A DNA stretch of 64,000 bases from positions 1 through 64,000 of the forward strand of contig NZ_QJSW01000017.1 of NCBI RefSeq assembly GCF_003217495.1, in the 5' to 3' direction. Within the stretch, counting starts at the first letter, position 1, and each line of letters begins with the position of its first letter. The position numbers were made by a program, and so were the translations under genes. This document shows, in pieces, positions 50,906 through 61,433 of the stretch. This DNA comes from Paenibacillus barcinonensis (GTDB lineage: Bacteria; Bacillota; Bacilli; Paenibacillales; Paenibacillaceae). The notes below the pieces were generated by a model. The model did not search any database. It saw nothing but the letters and a program-made list of their open reading frames with translations, and was not told the origin of the DNA.

Positions 50906-52048
50906 TTATTGCGCTCCTTTCACTGCGGCTGCCAATACGGCTTGACGCGGCTTTTGCGGGTTAGTGATCTTGTGCTGACGAATCATCTCGATGAAACGGT
51001 CAAACAGGTAGCTGTTATCATACGGCCCTGGTGCTGCTTCCGGGTGATACTGTACGGAGAAGGCAGGGTAGGTTTTATGTTTCAGACCTTCAATGGTCTT
51101 GTCATTATTGTTGATGTGTGTCACTTCAAGATCTGTGCTCTTCACAGACTCTTCGTTTACAGTGTAGCCGTGATTCTGGGATGTGATGAAGCAGCGTCCA
51201 CTCTCCAGCTCTTTAACCGGGTGGTTACCACCGCGATGTCCGAACTTGAGTTTCTCTGTGTCCGCACCTGCTGCCAAAGCGAACAACTGGTGACCAAGGC
51301 AGATGCCGAAGATCGGGTATTCGCCCAGCAATTCACTGATCATGTTCACGGCATGTGGTACATCTTTCGGGTCTCCAGGACCATTGGAGAGCTGGATGCC
51401 ATCCGGGTTCAGACGGCGGATCTCGTCAGCCGTTACGTTATGCGGTACAACAACGACGTCGCAGTTCCGTTTGCTAAGTTCACGCAGGATGCCTGTTTTA
51501 GCGCCGTAGTCCACCAGAACAATACGCTCTGCTGTACCTGGGCTGTTGTACACATGCTCCGTGGAAGTCATCGGGACCTGGTTGCGCAGCTCGGCAATCG
51601 TGGTGTCGCCCATCATCTCCAGCAGTTCTTCGACAGGTTTTGATCCTGTTGTGAGAATTCCCTTCATTGTACCGTGATGACGAATCCGGCGAGTCAACAT
51701 GCGTGTATCAATCTCGCTGATGCCTACGATCCCGTATTCTTTCAGCAGATTATCCACACTGTATTCTGCACGCCAGTTGCTTGGTGTTGGCTCATGTCGT
51801 CTTACGACAAAGCCGTGCACATATGGACGAATAGACTCAAAGTCATCCCGGGTAATACCGTAGTTACCAATCAGCGGATACGTCATTGTCACGATCTGTC
51901 CGCAATATGAAGGGTCTGAAAGCACCTCTTGATAGCCTGTAATTCCCGTATTAAAAACGACCTCACCTGTCGTTTCACCTTCCGCACCAAATGCTTTACC
52001 GGTGAACAGTGTGCCGTCTTCCAACAATAATCTTGCCTGTCCCTGCAT
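50906..52048 (-). CDS. carA: Carbamoyl-phosphate synthase, small (glutaminase) subunit
   Basis: 380 residues. The N-terminal CarA domain ([20 protein letters not shown]) is followed by a class I glutamine amidotransferase with the nucleophile in [18 protein letters not shown] and the His/Glu pair in [13 protein letters not shown]. Supplies ammonia to CarB. It is preceded by an unusually long 392-bp gap after pyrC that holds a palindromic element. Confidence 0.97.
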   Translation of the reverse strand: MQGQARLLLEDGTLFTGKAFGAEGETTGEVVFNTGITGYQEVLSDPSYCGQIVTMTYPLIGNYGITRDDFESIRPYVHGFVVRRHEPTPSNWRAEYSVDNLLKEYGIVGISEIDTRMLTRRIRHHGTMKGILTTGSKPVEELLEMMGDTTIAELRNQVPMTSTEHVYNSPGTAERIVLVDYGAKTGILRELSKRNCDVVVVPHNVTADEIRRLNPDGIQLSNGPGDPKDVPHAVNMISELLGEYPIFGICLGHQLFALAAGADTEKLKFGHRGGNHPVKELESGRCFITSQNHGYTVNEESVKSTDLEVTHINNNDKTIEGLKHKTYPAFSVQYHPEAAPGPYDNSYLFDRFIEMIRQHKITNPQKPRQAVLAAAVKGAQ

Positions 52049-52440
52049 CCCATCTCACTCCTCTGTGTTTATCAAAGTTGAATACTTGGAGTTGAACATA
52101 AGCGATGTTACGTAGGTTGAAGCTTCGTGGTCAGAAAACCCTGCGATCGCTGTTATCCCCGGATTACTTGATTCCATTTTTCAAATGGGGTAATCCGGTG
52201 ATAAAGGCGAACGCTTCGCTTCTTCGGGTTCTTTCTGCCCACTCCGCAGTTACGTTCGAGTCTATGTTCAAAAACAGGATTCAACTTTTCCTTTGTTGCG
52301 TATATTATGACTCAAGGCTTGACTTGCCTTGAGTTTGTTCATAAAAGTTATTACCGGTCAAGCATTAATTCGTTAAAAAATATATGTTATAAGTGCCATT
52401 GTATCCTTTTAACGATGTATTACATCAGCATAGTGCTGTT
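52049..52440. other. 392-bp gap inside the pyr operon
   Basis: Holds the 212-bp palindromic element (52076-52287) and a separate 9-bp hairpin (52310-52334, ACTCAAGGC/GCCTTGAGT). No reading frame of interest and no T tract that would terminate transcription were seen. Neighbouring pyr genes otherwise overlap or lie within about 130 bp of each other. Confidence 0.75.
52076..52287. repeat. 212-bp long imperfect palindrome
   Basis: Ends are AAGTTGAAT (52076-52084) / ATTCAACTT (52279-52287), then TTGAACATA (52092-52100) / TATGTTCAA (52263-52271). Further in, CAGAAAACCC mirrors GGGTTCTTTCTG, GCGATCGC mirrors GCGAACGC-like sequence, and the centre is TTATC-CCGGATTAC / GTAATCCGG-GATAA with an inner CCATTT/AAATGG. 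The whole can fold as one cruciform or RNA hairpin. No coding content. Confidence 0.78.
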
Positions 52441-53745
52441 TTATTGCTGTAACGTGTTATTCCATACACTTTTGCCATTCACCCATGTTTGTACCGGCCA
52501 GCCTTTCAGCTTCCAGCCTGTGAATGGTGTGTTTCTGCCCTTGGTTGCAAAGGTTGCCGGGTCAACTGCCTTCTCTTCACCAAGATCAATCATGGTCAGA
52601 TCGGCAGGTGCTCCTGCTTCCAGCTTGCCTGTATCCAGTCTGAATACACGAGCAGGATCAGCCGTCATGCGTTTCACCAGGAAATCCAGTGTCCACAATC
52701 CCGTTTCAACAAATTTGGTGTAGAGGAGCGGAAAGGCCGTTTCGAATCCGACGATTCCGAATGGAGCCAGCTCCATTCCTTTTGCCTTCTCTTCTTCACT
52801 GTGCGGTGCATGGTCGGTCACAATCATATCAAGCGTTCCGTCCAGCAAACCTTCGATACAAGCCTGCACATCACGTGGCGAGCGCAGTGGCGGGTTCATT
52901 TTCCAATTCGCATCCATACCAGGGATATCTTCATCCGACAGCACCAGATGATGCGGGCAAACCTCAGCGGTCACTTTAATGCCGATGGATTTTGCCAGAC
53001 GGATCAGACGAACCGATTGTTCTGTGCTTACATGGCATACATGATAGTGTACGCCGGTTGCTTCAGCCAGCAAAATGTCGCGGCCTACGTGAATGGCCTC
53101 GGATTCATTAGGGATCCCCTTGATACCGTGACGCTTGGAGAATTCACCTTCAGTCACATACCCACCAACAACCAGTGAATCATCCTCACAGTGTGCGATT
53201 ACAGGCATATCCATGCTGGCTGCAAGACTCATTGCGTCCTTCATCATTTGTGCATTCTGTACGCCTACACCGTCATCCGTAAAGCCGATTGCTCCTGCTG
53301 CCTTCAAAGCTGCAAAGTCGGTCAGTTCGCGGCCAAGTTCGTTCTTAGTTATTGCCGCATAAGGCAACACTTTAACCAGATCCGCTTCCTTCGCTTTGTT
53401 CAGCACCAGTTCTACAACCTCCGGTGTATCCGTTACAGGTCTTGTGTTTGGCATGCAGGCAATGGTTGTAAAACCGCCCTGTGCTGCGGAGCGCGCACCC
53501 GTTTCAATCGTTTCTTTATGTTCGAATCCAGGTTCCCGCAGATGCACATGCATATCAATCAATCCAGGAATGACCAGTTTCCCTGATGCATCTGTCACAT
53601 TTTGCGCTGACTTCTCGGCATTCCGCACGATTTCATCTTCCGGGTCAGCGATCGTTTTAATTTTACCTTCTTCTATAAGAATGGTTTTCCGTTCAAGTTC
53701 CCCTTCTTGATTCAAGACATTTGCGTTCTTAATCACCTGTACCAT
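52441..53745 (-). CDS. pyrC: Dihydroorotase
   Basis: 434 residues, class I amidohydrolase cyclising carbamoyl aspartate to dihydroorotate. The metal-site HxH in GLIDMHVHLREPGFEHKET is intact, with later ligands in PVIAHCEDDSL and YHVCHVSTE and the catalytic Asp in MIVTDHAPHS. GCGGAGG precedes ATG 53745. It is separated from pyrB by 126 bp that contain a hairpin but no terminator. Confidence 0.97.
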   Translation of the reverse strand: MVQVIKNANVLNQEGELERKTILIEEGKIKTIADPEDEIVRNAEKSAQNVTDASGKLVIPGLIDMHVHLREPGFEHKETIETGARSAAQGGFTTIACMPNTRPVTDTPEVVELVLNKAKEADLVKVLPYAAITKNELGRELTDFAALKAAGAIGFTDDGVGVQNAQMMKDAMSLAASMDMPVIAHCEDDSLVVGGYVTEGEFSKRHGIKGIPNESEAIHVGRDILLAEATGVHYHVCHVSTEQSVRLIRLAKSIGIKVTAEVCPHHLVLSDEDIPGMDANWKMNPPLRSPRDVQACIEGLLDGTLDMIVTDHAPHSEEEKAKGMELAPFGIVGFETAFPLLYTKFVETGLWTLDFLVKRMTADPARVFRLDTGKLEAGAPADLTMIDLGEEKAVDPATFATKGRNTPFTGWKLKGWPVQTWVNGKSVWNNTLQQ

Positions 53746-53768
53746 AATTGACCTCCGCTTCGGTTCTG

Positions 53769-53792
53769 TCCCGCAGATTGCAGTCTGCGGGA
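53769..53792 (-). other. Hairpin in the pyrB-pyrC gap
   Basis: TCCCGCAGA / TCTGCGGGA perfect 9-bp stem just upstream of the pyrC ribosome site, without T tract. Possibly an mRNA processing or stability element. Confidence 0.5.
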
Positions 53793-53871
53793 TGAATGGT
53801 TTATCGTCTACTCTGTTTATTGTTCTGCAAGAACATTGTCTCGCCAGCCTATGATTTTATCTCAAACCCTG

Positions 53872-55551
<1,680 letters not shown>

Positions 55552-55629
55552 ATTTAAAGGTGCTATTCATGTCGTGCATATGAGGAACCTCACAGAGTTC
55601 TATCTCAATATGCCCGTTTGTCTTCATGA

Positions 55630-55658
55630 ATTATGACAGAAAGACAACTCTCTGTCAA
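55630..55658 (-). promoter_or_regulatory. pyr operon sigma-A promoter
   Basis: TTGACA (55653-55658) and CATAAT (55630-55635) on the minus strand with exactly 17 bp between them; transcription would start near 55622. Confidence 0.85.
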
Positions 55659-56044
55659 CACCTCACCATCTCAGGTGCATATCCTCTACTGTATCCTTGT
55701 TAGGATCAGCATTGGGGCCGAAAAACATCCATGTCACATCACATGTCATTCGTCATTTATAATTATACAACATAACTGCATATTTATCCATAGACAATTA
55801 CAGCAGAACGGTTATCCAATTTCCCCCTTAGAATACCTGTACTAATTTAGGGGGGGCTTGAAATCTACACGCTCTAGATGAAATATTATGAATCAGCCCA
55901 TTGTTAATTGGGGAAAGTTTATTACAACACCATTTAACAAATGCTCACTTTTTCCGATATACATATAGCTTGGGAGCAGACAAAGGTAACACATACCAGC
56001 CTCCAATGTTTAACTCCCGCACGGTTATAAGAAGGAGGACTTCC

Positions 56045-58720
56045 ATGCGTCACATATGGCAAATATACAAAACAGACTGGGTGCACATTTTAAAAGTCCC
56101 TACGGGTATATTTCTGATTGCTGCAATTATTCTTCTCCCCGGTGTATATGATTGGGTGAATGTGAAATCCGTCTGGGACCCGTACAGCAATACACAAGGT
56201 ATCAAAATAGCCGTCACCAGTGAAGATCAAGGATCATCTGTCACAGGAACTTCGGTCAATATAGGTGAAGCGTTAATTCGAAGCTTAAAACAGAACAAAA
56301 AGCTGGGATGGACTTTCGTTGATAAGGAGCAGGCAAGCCGTGGAGTCCAAACAGGAGAATATTACGCTAGCTTGCTTATTCCCGCTGATTTTTCGTCCAA
56401 AATAACAGGCATTGTGGAGGGAAAGCTGGACCGGCCAGAAGTAATCTACACCGTTAATGAAAAGGTAAATGCCATCGCTCCCAAAATAACCGGTTCTGGT
56501 GTGTCCGCAATTACCAAACAAATTAACGAGAATTTCACCGAAGCTGTCAGTGAAGCAGTGCTCACCAAGCTGAGGGAAGCCGGGATCGAGATTAATGCAC
56601 AGCTGCCGACGCTACGCAAAATGGAACACGGCATCTTTATGCTGGAGAAAAATCTGCCTGCCATTCGGGCGGCTGGTCAAAAGGTACTTGAAGTGGATCA
56701 GGCCATGCCCGAGATTGTGACCAAAGCACAAAAAATTGTAGAGCTGGAGAAGCGATTGCCGGAAATTAATGAAGCTGCCGGATATGTGCTGAAAATTCAG
56801 CAGTACTGGCCGCAGATTAAAGCAGCCGCTGGCGAAGTTGTCGCTCTGGAGACCCGCATTCCTGAAATCCAACAGGCCGTTGCCCGAATTCAGGAGGTCG
56901 ATGCCAACTTTGGACAAGTGGCTGGCGTAATAGTTACTGCTTTGGATAAAACCGACAAAGCGATGGCTATTGTATCTGCTGCCGAGCAGGATCTCGATAA
57001 GATATCCGGTATTGCCGCTAATGGAGCGCAACTGGCGGAGGAACTCAATCGCTTTGTCAGTGCCACTCAGGAGGCATTTCAGACAATCACACCCACAATC
57101 CGGCAAAACCTGCTGCTGATCCAACAAATTACAAATGCGGCTGGAGATGTATTTGCACAATTAAATGAAACTGATCTAAGCAAGCTTCCAAACGCCGATG
57201 AAATAGACCGTATTACAGTCCGCTTAGGCAATGCAGTGAAAATTGCCGACAGCATGGCTGCCCTACTCGGGAAAATAGATGGCTTATTGCCGTCTCATCC
57301 ACTATCTGCGAAGGTGCAACAATTGCAAACGATATCCGATCAGCTTCAGCAGCAGATACGTCTAGCCGGGATCATCAGTAATGCACTGCAAAACAACACT
57401 ACGCCTCCGGCAGACATCGTTGCCAGATTAAACGAGATGACAAGGAATGCAAGCAGCGGCATAGATCGGTTCATCAGCACCTATGACAGCCAAATCTCCC
57501 CTGCGCTCTCAGCAGGTACAGATCAATTACAATCCATCCTCTCGACTTCGGCAGATACACTAGAGGGAGCACAGGAACGACTTCCCGACATAGCCGACAT
57601 TCTTGCAGCGGCGAAGCAAGGCATTACGTTTGGACAATCAGAGCTTGAGAAAATCCAGAGTGATCTGCCCCAGATTCAGGCCAAAATACATGAAATCTCG
57701 CAAACTCTGGATGCGAAAAGCAAAGCCTTTATTCAGGCGCTCCACACCGTCTCCTCTCTTGTTCAGCGGGACCTGCCAAAGCTTGAGGACAAGCTGAATG
57801 CAGCGGCCAGCTTTGTTCGCAATGATTTGCCGCAGGCAGAGAAGCAGATTCACAAGGCGTCCAGCTTTGTACAGCATCAGCTGCCTGAGGTGCAGAAGGG
57901 TGTTCATCGTTTAGCAGGCCTTGTACGTGATGACTTGCCCGCACTGGAAAATGCCATTCGCAAGGCGGCAGTCAAGCTGAGAGAAGTCGAAGGCAACAAT
58001 CAGTTTGCCGAGCTTGCCAAGCTGCTGCGGGGGGATATCGAAAAGGAAAGCGCATTTCTCGCGAGTCCTGTACAGATTAAAGAACAGCAGCTCTATCCAA
58101 TCCCGAATTACGGCTCAGCCATGTCACCCTTCTATGCTGTATTGTCTTTGTGGGTAGGCTCGACTCTCCTCATATCGTTGCTGCGTGCGGAAGCGGAGAA
58201 TCCAGAGGGGCGATATCGCGGATATGAGCTGTACCTCGGGCGTCTTGCCACGTTTCTAACGATTGGACTATTACAGGCGATCTGTGTCACGGCAGGAGAT
58301 ATTCTGATTCTCGGAACCTACGTTGCAGATCAATGGTGGTTCATTGTGTTCGCAATGCTGGTGAGTACCGTGTTTGTAACCATCACATACACACTGTTGT
58401 CCGTATTCGGAAATATCGGCAAAGGCATTGCCATTATCTTTATGGTATTTCAATTCTCCAGTTCGGGCGGGACCTTTCCGATCAGCATGACATCACCCTT
58501 TTTCCAGGCGCTGAATCCGTTCATGCCGTTCACCTATGCGATCAGCCTGCTGCGAGAAGCGGTTGGCGGCATTTTATGGTCTACTGCGATTAAGGACATC
58601 CTGTGGTTATGCCTGTTCATTGCATTAAGTCTGATTCTGGCTCTACTGTTAAAACGTCCGTTAAGCAGTCTGACCAAGCGTTCTGCCGAAAATGCGAAAA
58701 AAACGAAAATTATTGCTTGA
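56045..58720 (+). CDS. YhgE/Pip (phage infection protein) family membrane protein
   Basis: 891 residues. One N-terminal helix (HILKVPTGIFLIAAIILLPG), a long extracellular region and five C-terminal helices (SLWVGSTLLISLLRAEAENP to the end) with the family GGTFPISMTSPFFQALNPFM motif. The extracellular part contains five tandem 17-residue repeats (about 200-287, each starting [LMIW]PxI) and four 18-residue repeats (about 570-642, FVxxDLPxxE), presumably a helical stalk. Relatives are a phage receptor (Pip, YueB) and export accessory proteins. AAGGAGGA before ATG 56045. Confidence 0.9.
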   Translation: MRHIWQIYKTDWVHILKVPTGIFLIAAIILLPGVYDWVNVKSVWDPYSNTQGIKIAVTSEDQGSSVTGTSVNIGEALIRSLKQNKKLGWTFVDKEQASRGVQTGEYYASLLIPADFSSKITGIVEGKLDRPEVIYTVNEKVNAIAPKITGSGVSAITKQINENFTEAVSEAVLTKLREAGIEINAQLPTLRKMEHGIFMLEKNLPAIRAAGQKVLEVDQAMPEIVTKAQKIVELEKRLPEINEAAGYVLKIQQYWPQIKAAAGEVVALETRIPEIQQAVARIQEVDANFGQVAGVIVTALDKTDKAMAIVSAAEQDLDKISGIAANGAQLAEELNRFVSATQEAFQTITPTIRQNLLLIQQITNAAGDVFAQLNETDLSKLPNADEIDRITVRLGNAVKIADSMAALLGKIDGLLPSHPLSAKVQQLQTISDQLQQQIRLAGIISNALQNNTTPPADIVARLNEMTRNASSGIDRFISTYDSQISPALSAGTDQLQSILSTSADTLEGAQERLPDIADILAAAKQGITFGQSELEKIQSDLPQIQAKIHEISQTLDAKSKAFIQALHTVSSLVQRDLPKLEDKLNAAASFVRNDLPQAEKQIHKASSFVQHQLPEVQKGVHRLAGLVRDDLPALENAIRKAAVKLREVEGNNQFAELAKLLRGDIEKESAFLASPVQIKEQQLYPIPNYGSAMSPFYAVLSLWVGSTLLISLLRAEAENPEGRYRGYELYLGRLATFLTIGLLQAICVTAGDILILGTYVADQWWFIVFAMLVSTVFVTITYTLLSVFGNIGKGIAIIFMVFQFSSSGGTFPISMTSPFFQALNPFMPFTYAISLLREAVGGILWSTAIKDILWLCLFIALSLILALLLKRPLSSLTKRSAENAKKTKIIA

Positions 58721-58723
58721 TCA

Positions 58724-58763
58724 AAAAAAGAGGGCATCTTGAACATCATGTTCAGAGGCCCTC
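58724..58763 (-). terminator. Terminator of the polyprenyl-pentose cluster
   Basis: GAGGGC..GAACAT / ATGTTC..GCCCTC hairpin followed by seven T on the minus strand; it lies directly behind the stop of the plus-strand gene and can serve both. Confidence 0.8.
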
Positions 58764-58798
58764 CTTGAATTCGCATTGACGTTTACATTTACTTTGTT

Positions 58799-60109
58799 TT
58801 ACTTCTGCTTGATCGAACGCTGCTCTTCCAGCTGCGTATAGGCTTGCTTGATCGTTGACAACGTTTCTACATGACGGTAGATGTTGTTGCCCACCGTTAC
58901 GAGCAGGGCTGCAATGAGCAGACCTGTCAGCACTTTTTTGCCGAGACCGGAACGCAGATCGCTGATGAACATCCCCCCTAGCAGATAAAAAGCAAATAAA
59001 TAATGTCCTGCATACAGATACATATCATATTGATACACAGCCAGCCCGAAGCCTACAACAAGATGAAGCAGGAAAGCGAATATAATGTACGGCATCAAGG
59101 TCCATACACTGCTCTCCCGTATACGTCGGATAAAACCAGCAAATGCAAGCAGCAACAGGAACCCCCCCGTCATCTGAACGTACAGCGGATTAGCTCTGGA
59201 GAGGTCCGTCACAAATGCAACCATACCCGGATCAAGCAAATGTACTTTGGGGGACAGCATCGGATTGATCGTTAACAGAGTTAATGCTTTAACATGTACA
59301 GCCCACTGAAACGGTGTGGCATAGCTGGTGCCTCCATTTTGAATTCCGAGCAGCCAGTTGCTCACCCAGCTTCGTCCACCAAATGCCACATACTGAATAG
59401 CTGTTAACACCACAATCATCAGCACAGCCAGTGCCATGATACCAACGTATTTTTTCCAGCCGGCCTTGGTTCGCCATGCCTTCATATTAAAAAATACAGC
59501 TCCAGCAAACGGCACAATATTGGTGGAGGTTAATCCGAAATTAATCGTTGCCAGCAGTGCATTCGGAACATAATGTACCTCTTGCTGAACACGTGTATAT
59601 TGCAAATAAACAACAGACAACAAAATAACAAACTGCACATAAGGATATGAGTCGGGTATAAGTGCCGTATACATCAGATATGAGCTGAATCCGAATAAGA
59701 GCGCAAACAGCAGCGGAGTGTAGGAAGCTCTCTCTTCATTACGACTGAGAAAAATATAGACCAGAATAACCGATCCTGCATTCACAAGAGACTGGAGGAT
59801 CAGAAAAAACCAGTTGCCACCCAGCAGCTTGGATACAGCAGCCAGCGTAACAGCCAAATAAGAAATTAAAGGATGAATCACAGAGGAACTGTTGTCCCCA
59901 TAATACATTGAAGGATCGAAATTAAACAAATTAAGAGGAAACAAGGTGGTATTAAACGGCGTATATTTAGCTAGCATGTCTGCATGCTCACTCATATATA
60001 TAACATATGAACCATTCATCACACCGTAAAAGAGGGCAAAACCCGCAAACAGATAAAAAGCGGTCAACGTCACCCTGCGGTCATACCATATGTAATCTAA
60101 AAATTTCAT
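58799..60109 (-). CDS. GT-C-like multispanning membrane protein (putative glycosyltransferase)
   Basis: 436 residues with about ten helices. The first extracellular loop carries charged residues (MSEHADMLAKYTPFNTTLFP, FNFDPSMYYGDNSSSVIHPL) in the position where GT-C enzymes (PMT, ArnT, Emb) keep catalytic acids. It ends with a short charged tail. It would transfer a sugar from a polyprenyl-phosphate donor outside the membrane. It follows a UbiA-HAD-SMR set, which supports this. No close named family recognised. Start ATG 60109 has a weak site. Confidence 0.68.
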   Translation of the reverse strand: MKFLDYIWYDRRVTLTAFYLFAGFALFYGVMNGSYVIYMSEHADMLAKYTPFNTTLFPLNLFNFDPSMYYGDNSSSVIHPLISYLAVTLAAVSKLLGGNWFFLILQSLVNAGSVILVYIFLSRNEERASYTPLLFALLFGFSSYLMYTALIPDSYPYVQFVILLSVVYLQYTRVQQEVHYVPNALLATINFGLTSTNIVPFAGAVFFNMKAWRTKAGWKKYVGIMALAVLMIVVLTAIQYVAFGGRSWVSNWLLGIQNGGTSYATPFQWAVHVKALTLLTINPMLSPKVHLLDPGMVAFVTDLSRANPLYVQMTGGFLLLLAFAGFIRRIRESSVWTLMPYIIFAFLLHLVVGFGLAVYQYDMYLYAGHYLFAFYLLGGMFISDLRSGLGKKVLTGLLIAALLVTVGNNIYRHVETLSTIKQAYTQLEEQRSIKQK

Positions 60110-60145
60110 AAAGTCACATCCAATATTTGATATAAAATCTATGTC

Positions 60146-60466
60146 CTAGAGTACGAGCAGACATAATCCGCCCAAAATACAGGCTACTCCCATCCAGCGC
60201 ATCGGCCCGACCTCTTCTTTGAAAGCCCATTTGGCAATAATGAGCGTCCATATGTAGGTTAACGCATTGGCAGGCAGTACCACAGTTAAAGGAAGGAATT
60301 GCAGCAATACAATATTGAGCAAAGCACCTGTGCCATAAAATCCAAGACCCATCAACACATGCAGCCGTTTGCGGCTTGTCGCGTAAACTTTCAATCCAGC
60401 TCCACCCATCGCCCCGCATAACGTCATCACAACCAAAACAGCAACCATCCAGCTATCGGTCCACAC
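60146..60466 (-). CDS. SMR/ArnF-like four-helix transporter, subunit B
   Basis: 106 residues, four helices: VAVLVVMTLCGAMGGAGLKV, GLGFYGTGALLNIVLLQFLP, LPANALTYIWTLIIAKWAFK with KEEVG, and WMGVACILGGLCLLVL. The layout is that of the ArnE/ArnF and EmrE families, which flip lipid-linked sugars or export cations as paired subunits. It overlaps the upstream partner by 14 nt. Start GTG 60466; ATG 60448 is an alternative. Confidence 0.78.
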   Translation of the reverse strand: MWTDSWMVAVLVVMTLCGAMGGAGLKVYATSRKRLHVLMGLGFYGTGALLNIVLLQFLPLTVVLPANALTYIWTLIIAKWAFKEEVGPMRWMGVACILGGLCLLVL

Positions 60467-60782
60467 TGGTTAACGTCACCCCGATTCCCAGGAGCACAAC
60501 TGCCGCAAGCTTCTGTACTGTAATCTCTTCCCCAAGCAGGAAATGCCCATAGACCAAGGCAAATACATAACTGGCACACATGATCGGATAAGCCACCGAC
60601 AGCTTTTCCCGCGCAAACGCCTTGATCATGAGTATGGCACCTAATCCATAACACAGGAATCCGATGCCCATGTATATCCATTCCGTTAATCCCCACTTCC
60701 AGAACAGCTGCCCGGTTGCAGTCAGGAACGCAGAAGCCAGCATCAACAGCTTGCCGGTATGGCGTGAACTCATTTCCCCCAC
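60453..60782 (-). CDS. SMR/ArnE-like four-helix transporter, subunit A
   Basis: 109 residues, four helices: LLMLASAFLTATGQLFWKWG, IYMGIGFLCYGLGAILMIKA, SVAYPIMCASYVFALVYGHF with LLGEEI, and LAAVVLLGIGVTLTSV. EmrE/EamA-type fold. GGAGG seven bases before GTG 60782 supports the start, which overlaps the phosphatase gene by 13 nt. With the next gene it forms a heteromeric pair, probably a flippase for the product made by the UbiA and HAD enzymes. Confidence 0.8.
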   Translation of the reverse strand: MGEMSSRHTGKLLMLASAFLTATGQLFWKWGLTEWIYMGIGFLCYGLGAILMIKAFAREKLSVAYPIMCASYVFALVYGHFLLGEEITVQKLAAVVLLGIGVTLTSVDR

Positions 60783-61402
60783 GTTAATGCCTCCATCTCC
60801 GGAACACGTTTGTTAATAAAATAACGCTGACTCACCAGCTGCATGACAGGAAGGTCGGATAATGAATCGGAGTAAGAGCAGGATTGCTCATAATCAATTT
60901 CCAGGTTTTTCTTTGCCAGATAAGACTGAATCCGCCGCACCTTCTCTTCACCTTTACAATTTTCCCCGTCAATGACGCAAGTATATCCATTCTCATGTCG
61001 TACAAGCTCTGTGCCGATCACATGATCAACCCACGGGAATTGCTGAAAAAATTTCATGTATGCATGCGGAGAAGCCGTCACTAACAACACATGATATCCA
61101 GCCTCCTTCCGATGCTGCATCTCTACGCTAGCCTCGGTGAATATGGATGTACGCAGATGAGTATCAAAGAAGTGCTGTAAATCCTGTTCTGACATGCGCT
61201 TTATTTCTTGAAAATAAGAGCGTTTAACTCGTTCAACCGTCATAAAACCTGCCTTGAATAACAGTGTATGGAACGCAATGACAGGCAGCCGCCATGCCTG
61301 CCACGGATAACGGCGCACTCCATAGTATACAAACTGGAACATGGAATCGCTGCGTATAATCGTCTTATCAATATCAAAAATCGCAATCTTCGTACGTTTC
61401 AC
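60770..61402 (-). CDS. HAD-superfamily phosphatase (subclass IB)
   Basis: 210 residues. Motif I IAIFDIDKTIIRSDS (nucleophile Asp), motif II VLLVTASPHAYM, and motif III/IV KGEEKVRRIQ and YSDSLSDLPVMQ are present, typical of SerB-like HAD-IB enzymes. Between the UbiA gene and a transporter pair, it is a good candidate to remove the 5'-phosphate from a polyprenyl-phosphoribose product. GAGGGGG before GTG 61402. Confidence 0.88.
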   Translation of the reverse strand: MKRTKIAIFDIDKTIIRSDSMFQFVYYGVRRYPWQAWRLPVIAFHTLLFKAGFMTVERVKRSYFQEIKRMSEQDLQHFFDTHLRTSIFTEASVEMQHRKEAGYHVLLVTASPHAYMKFFQQFPWVDHVIGTELVRHENGYTCVIDGENCKGEEKVRRIQSYLAKKNLEIDYEQSCSYSDSLSDLPVMQLVSQRYFINKRVPEMEALTWGK

Positions 61403-61433
61403 CCTGATCCCCCTCTATATTGTCTCTTGCTGT

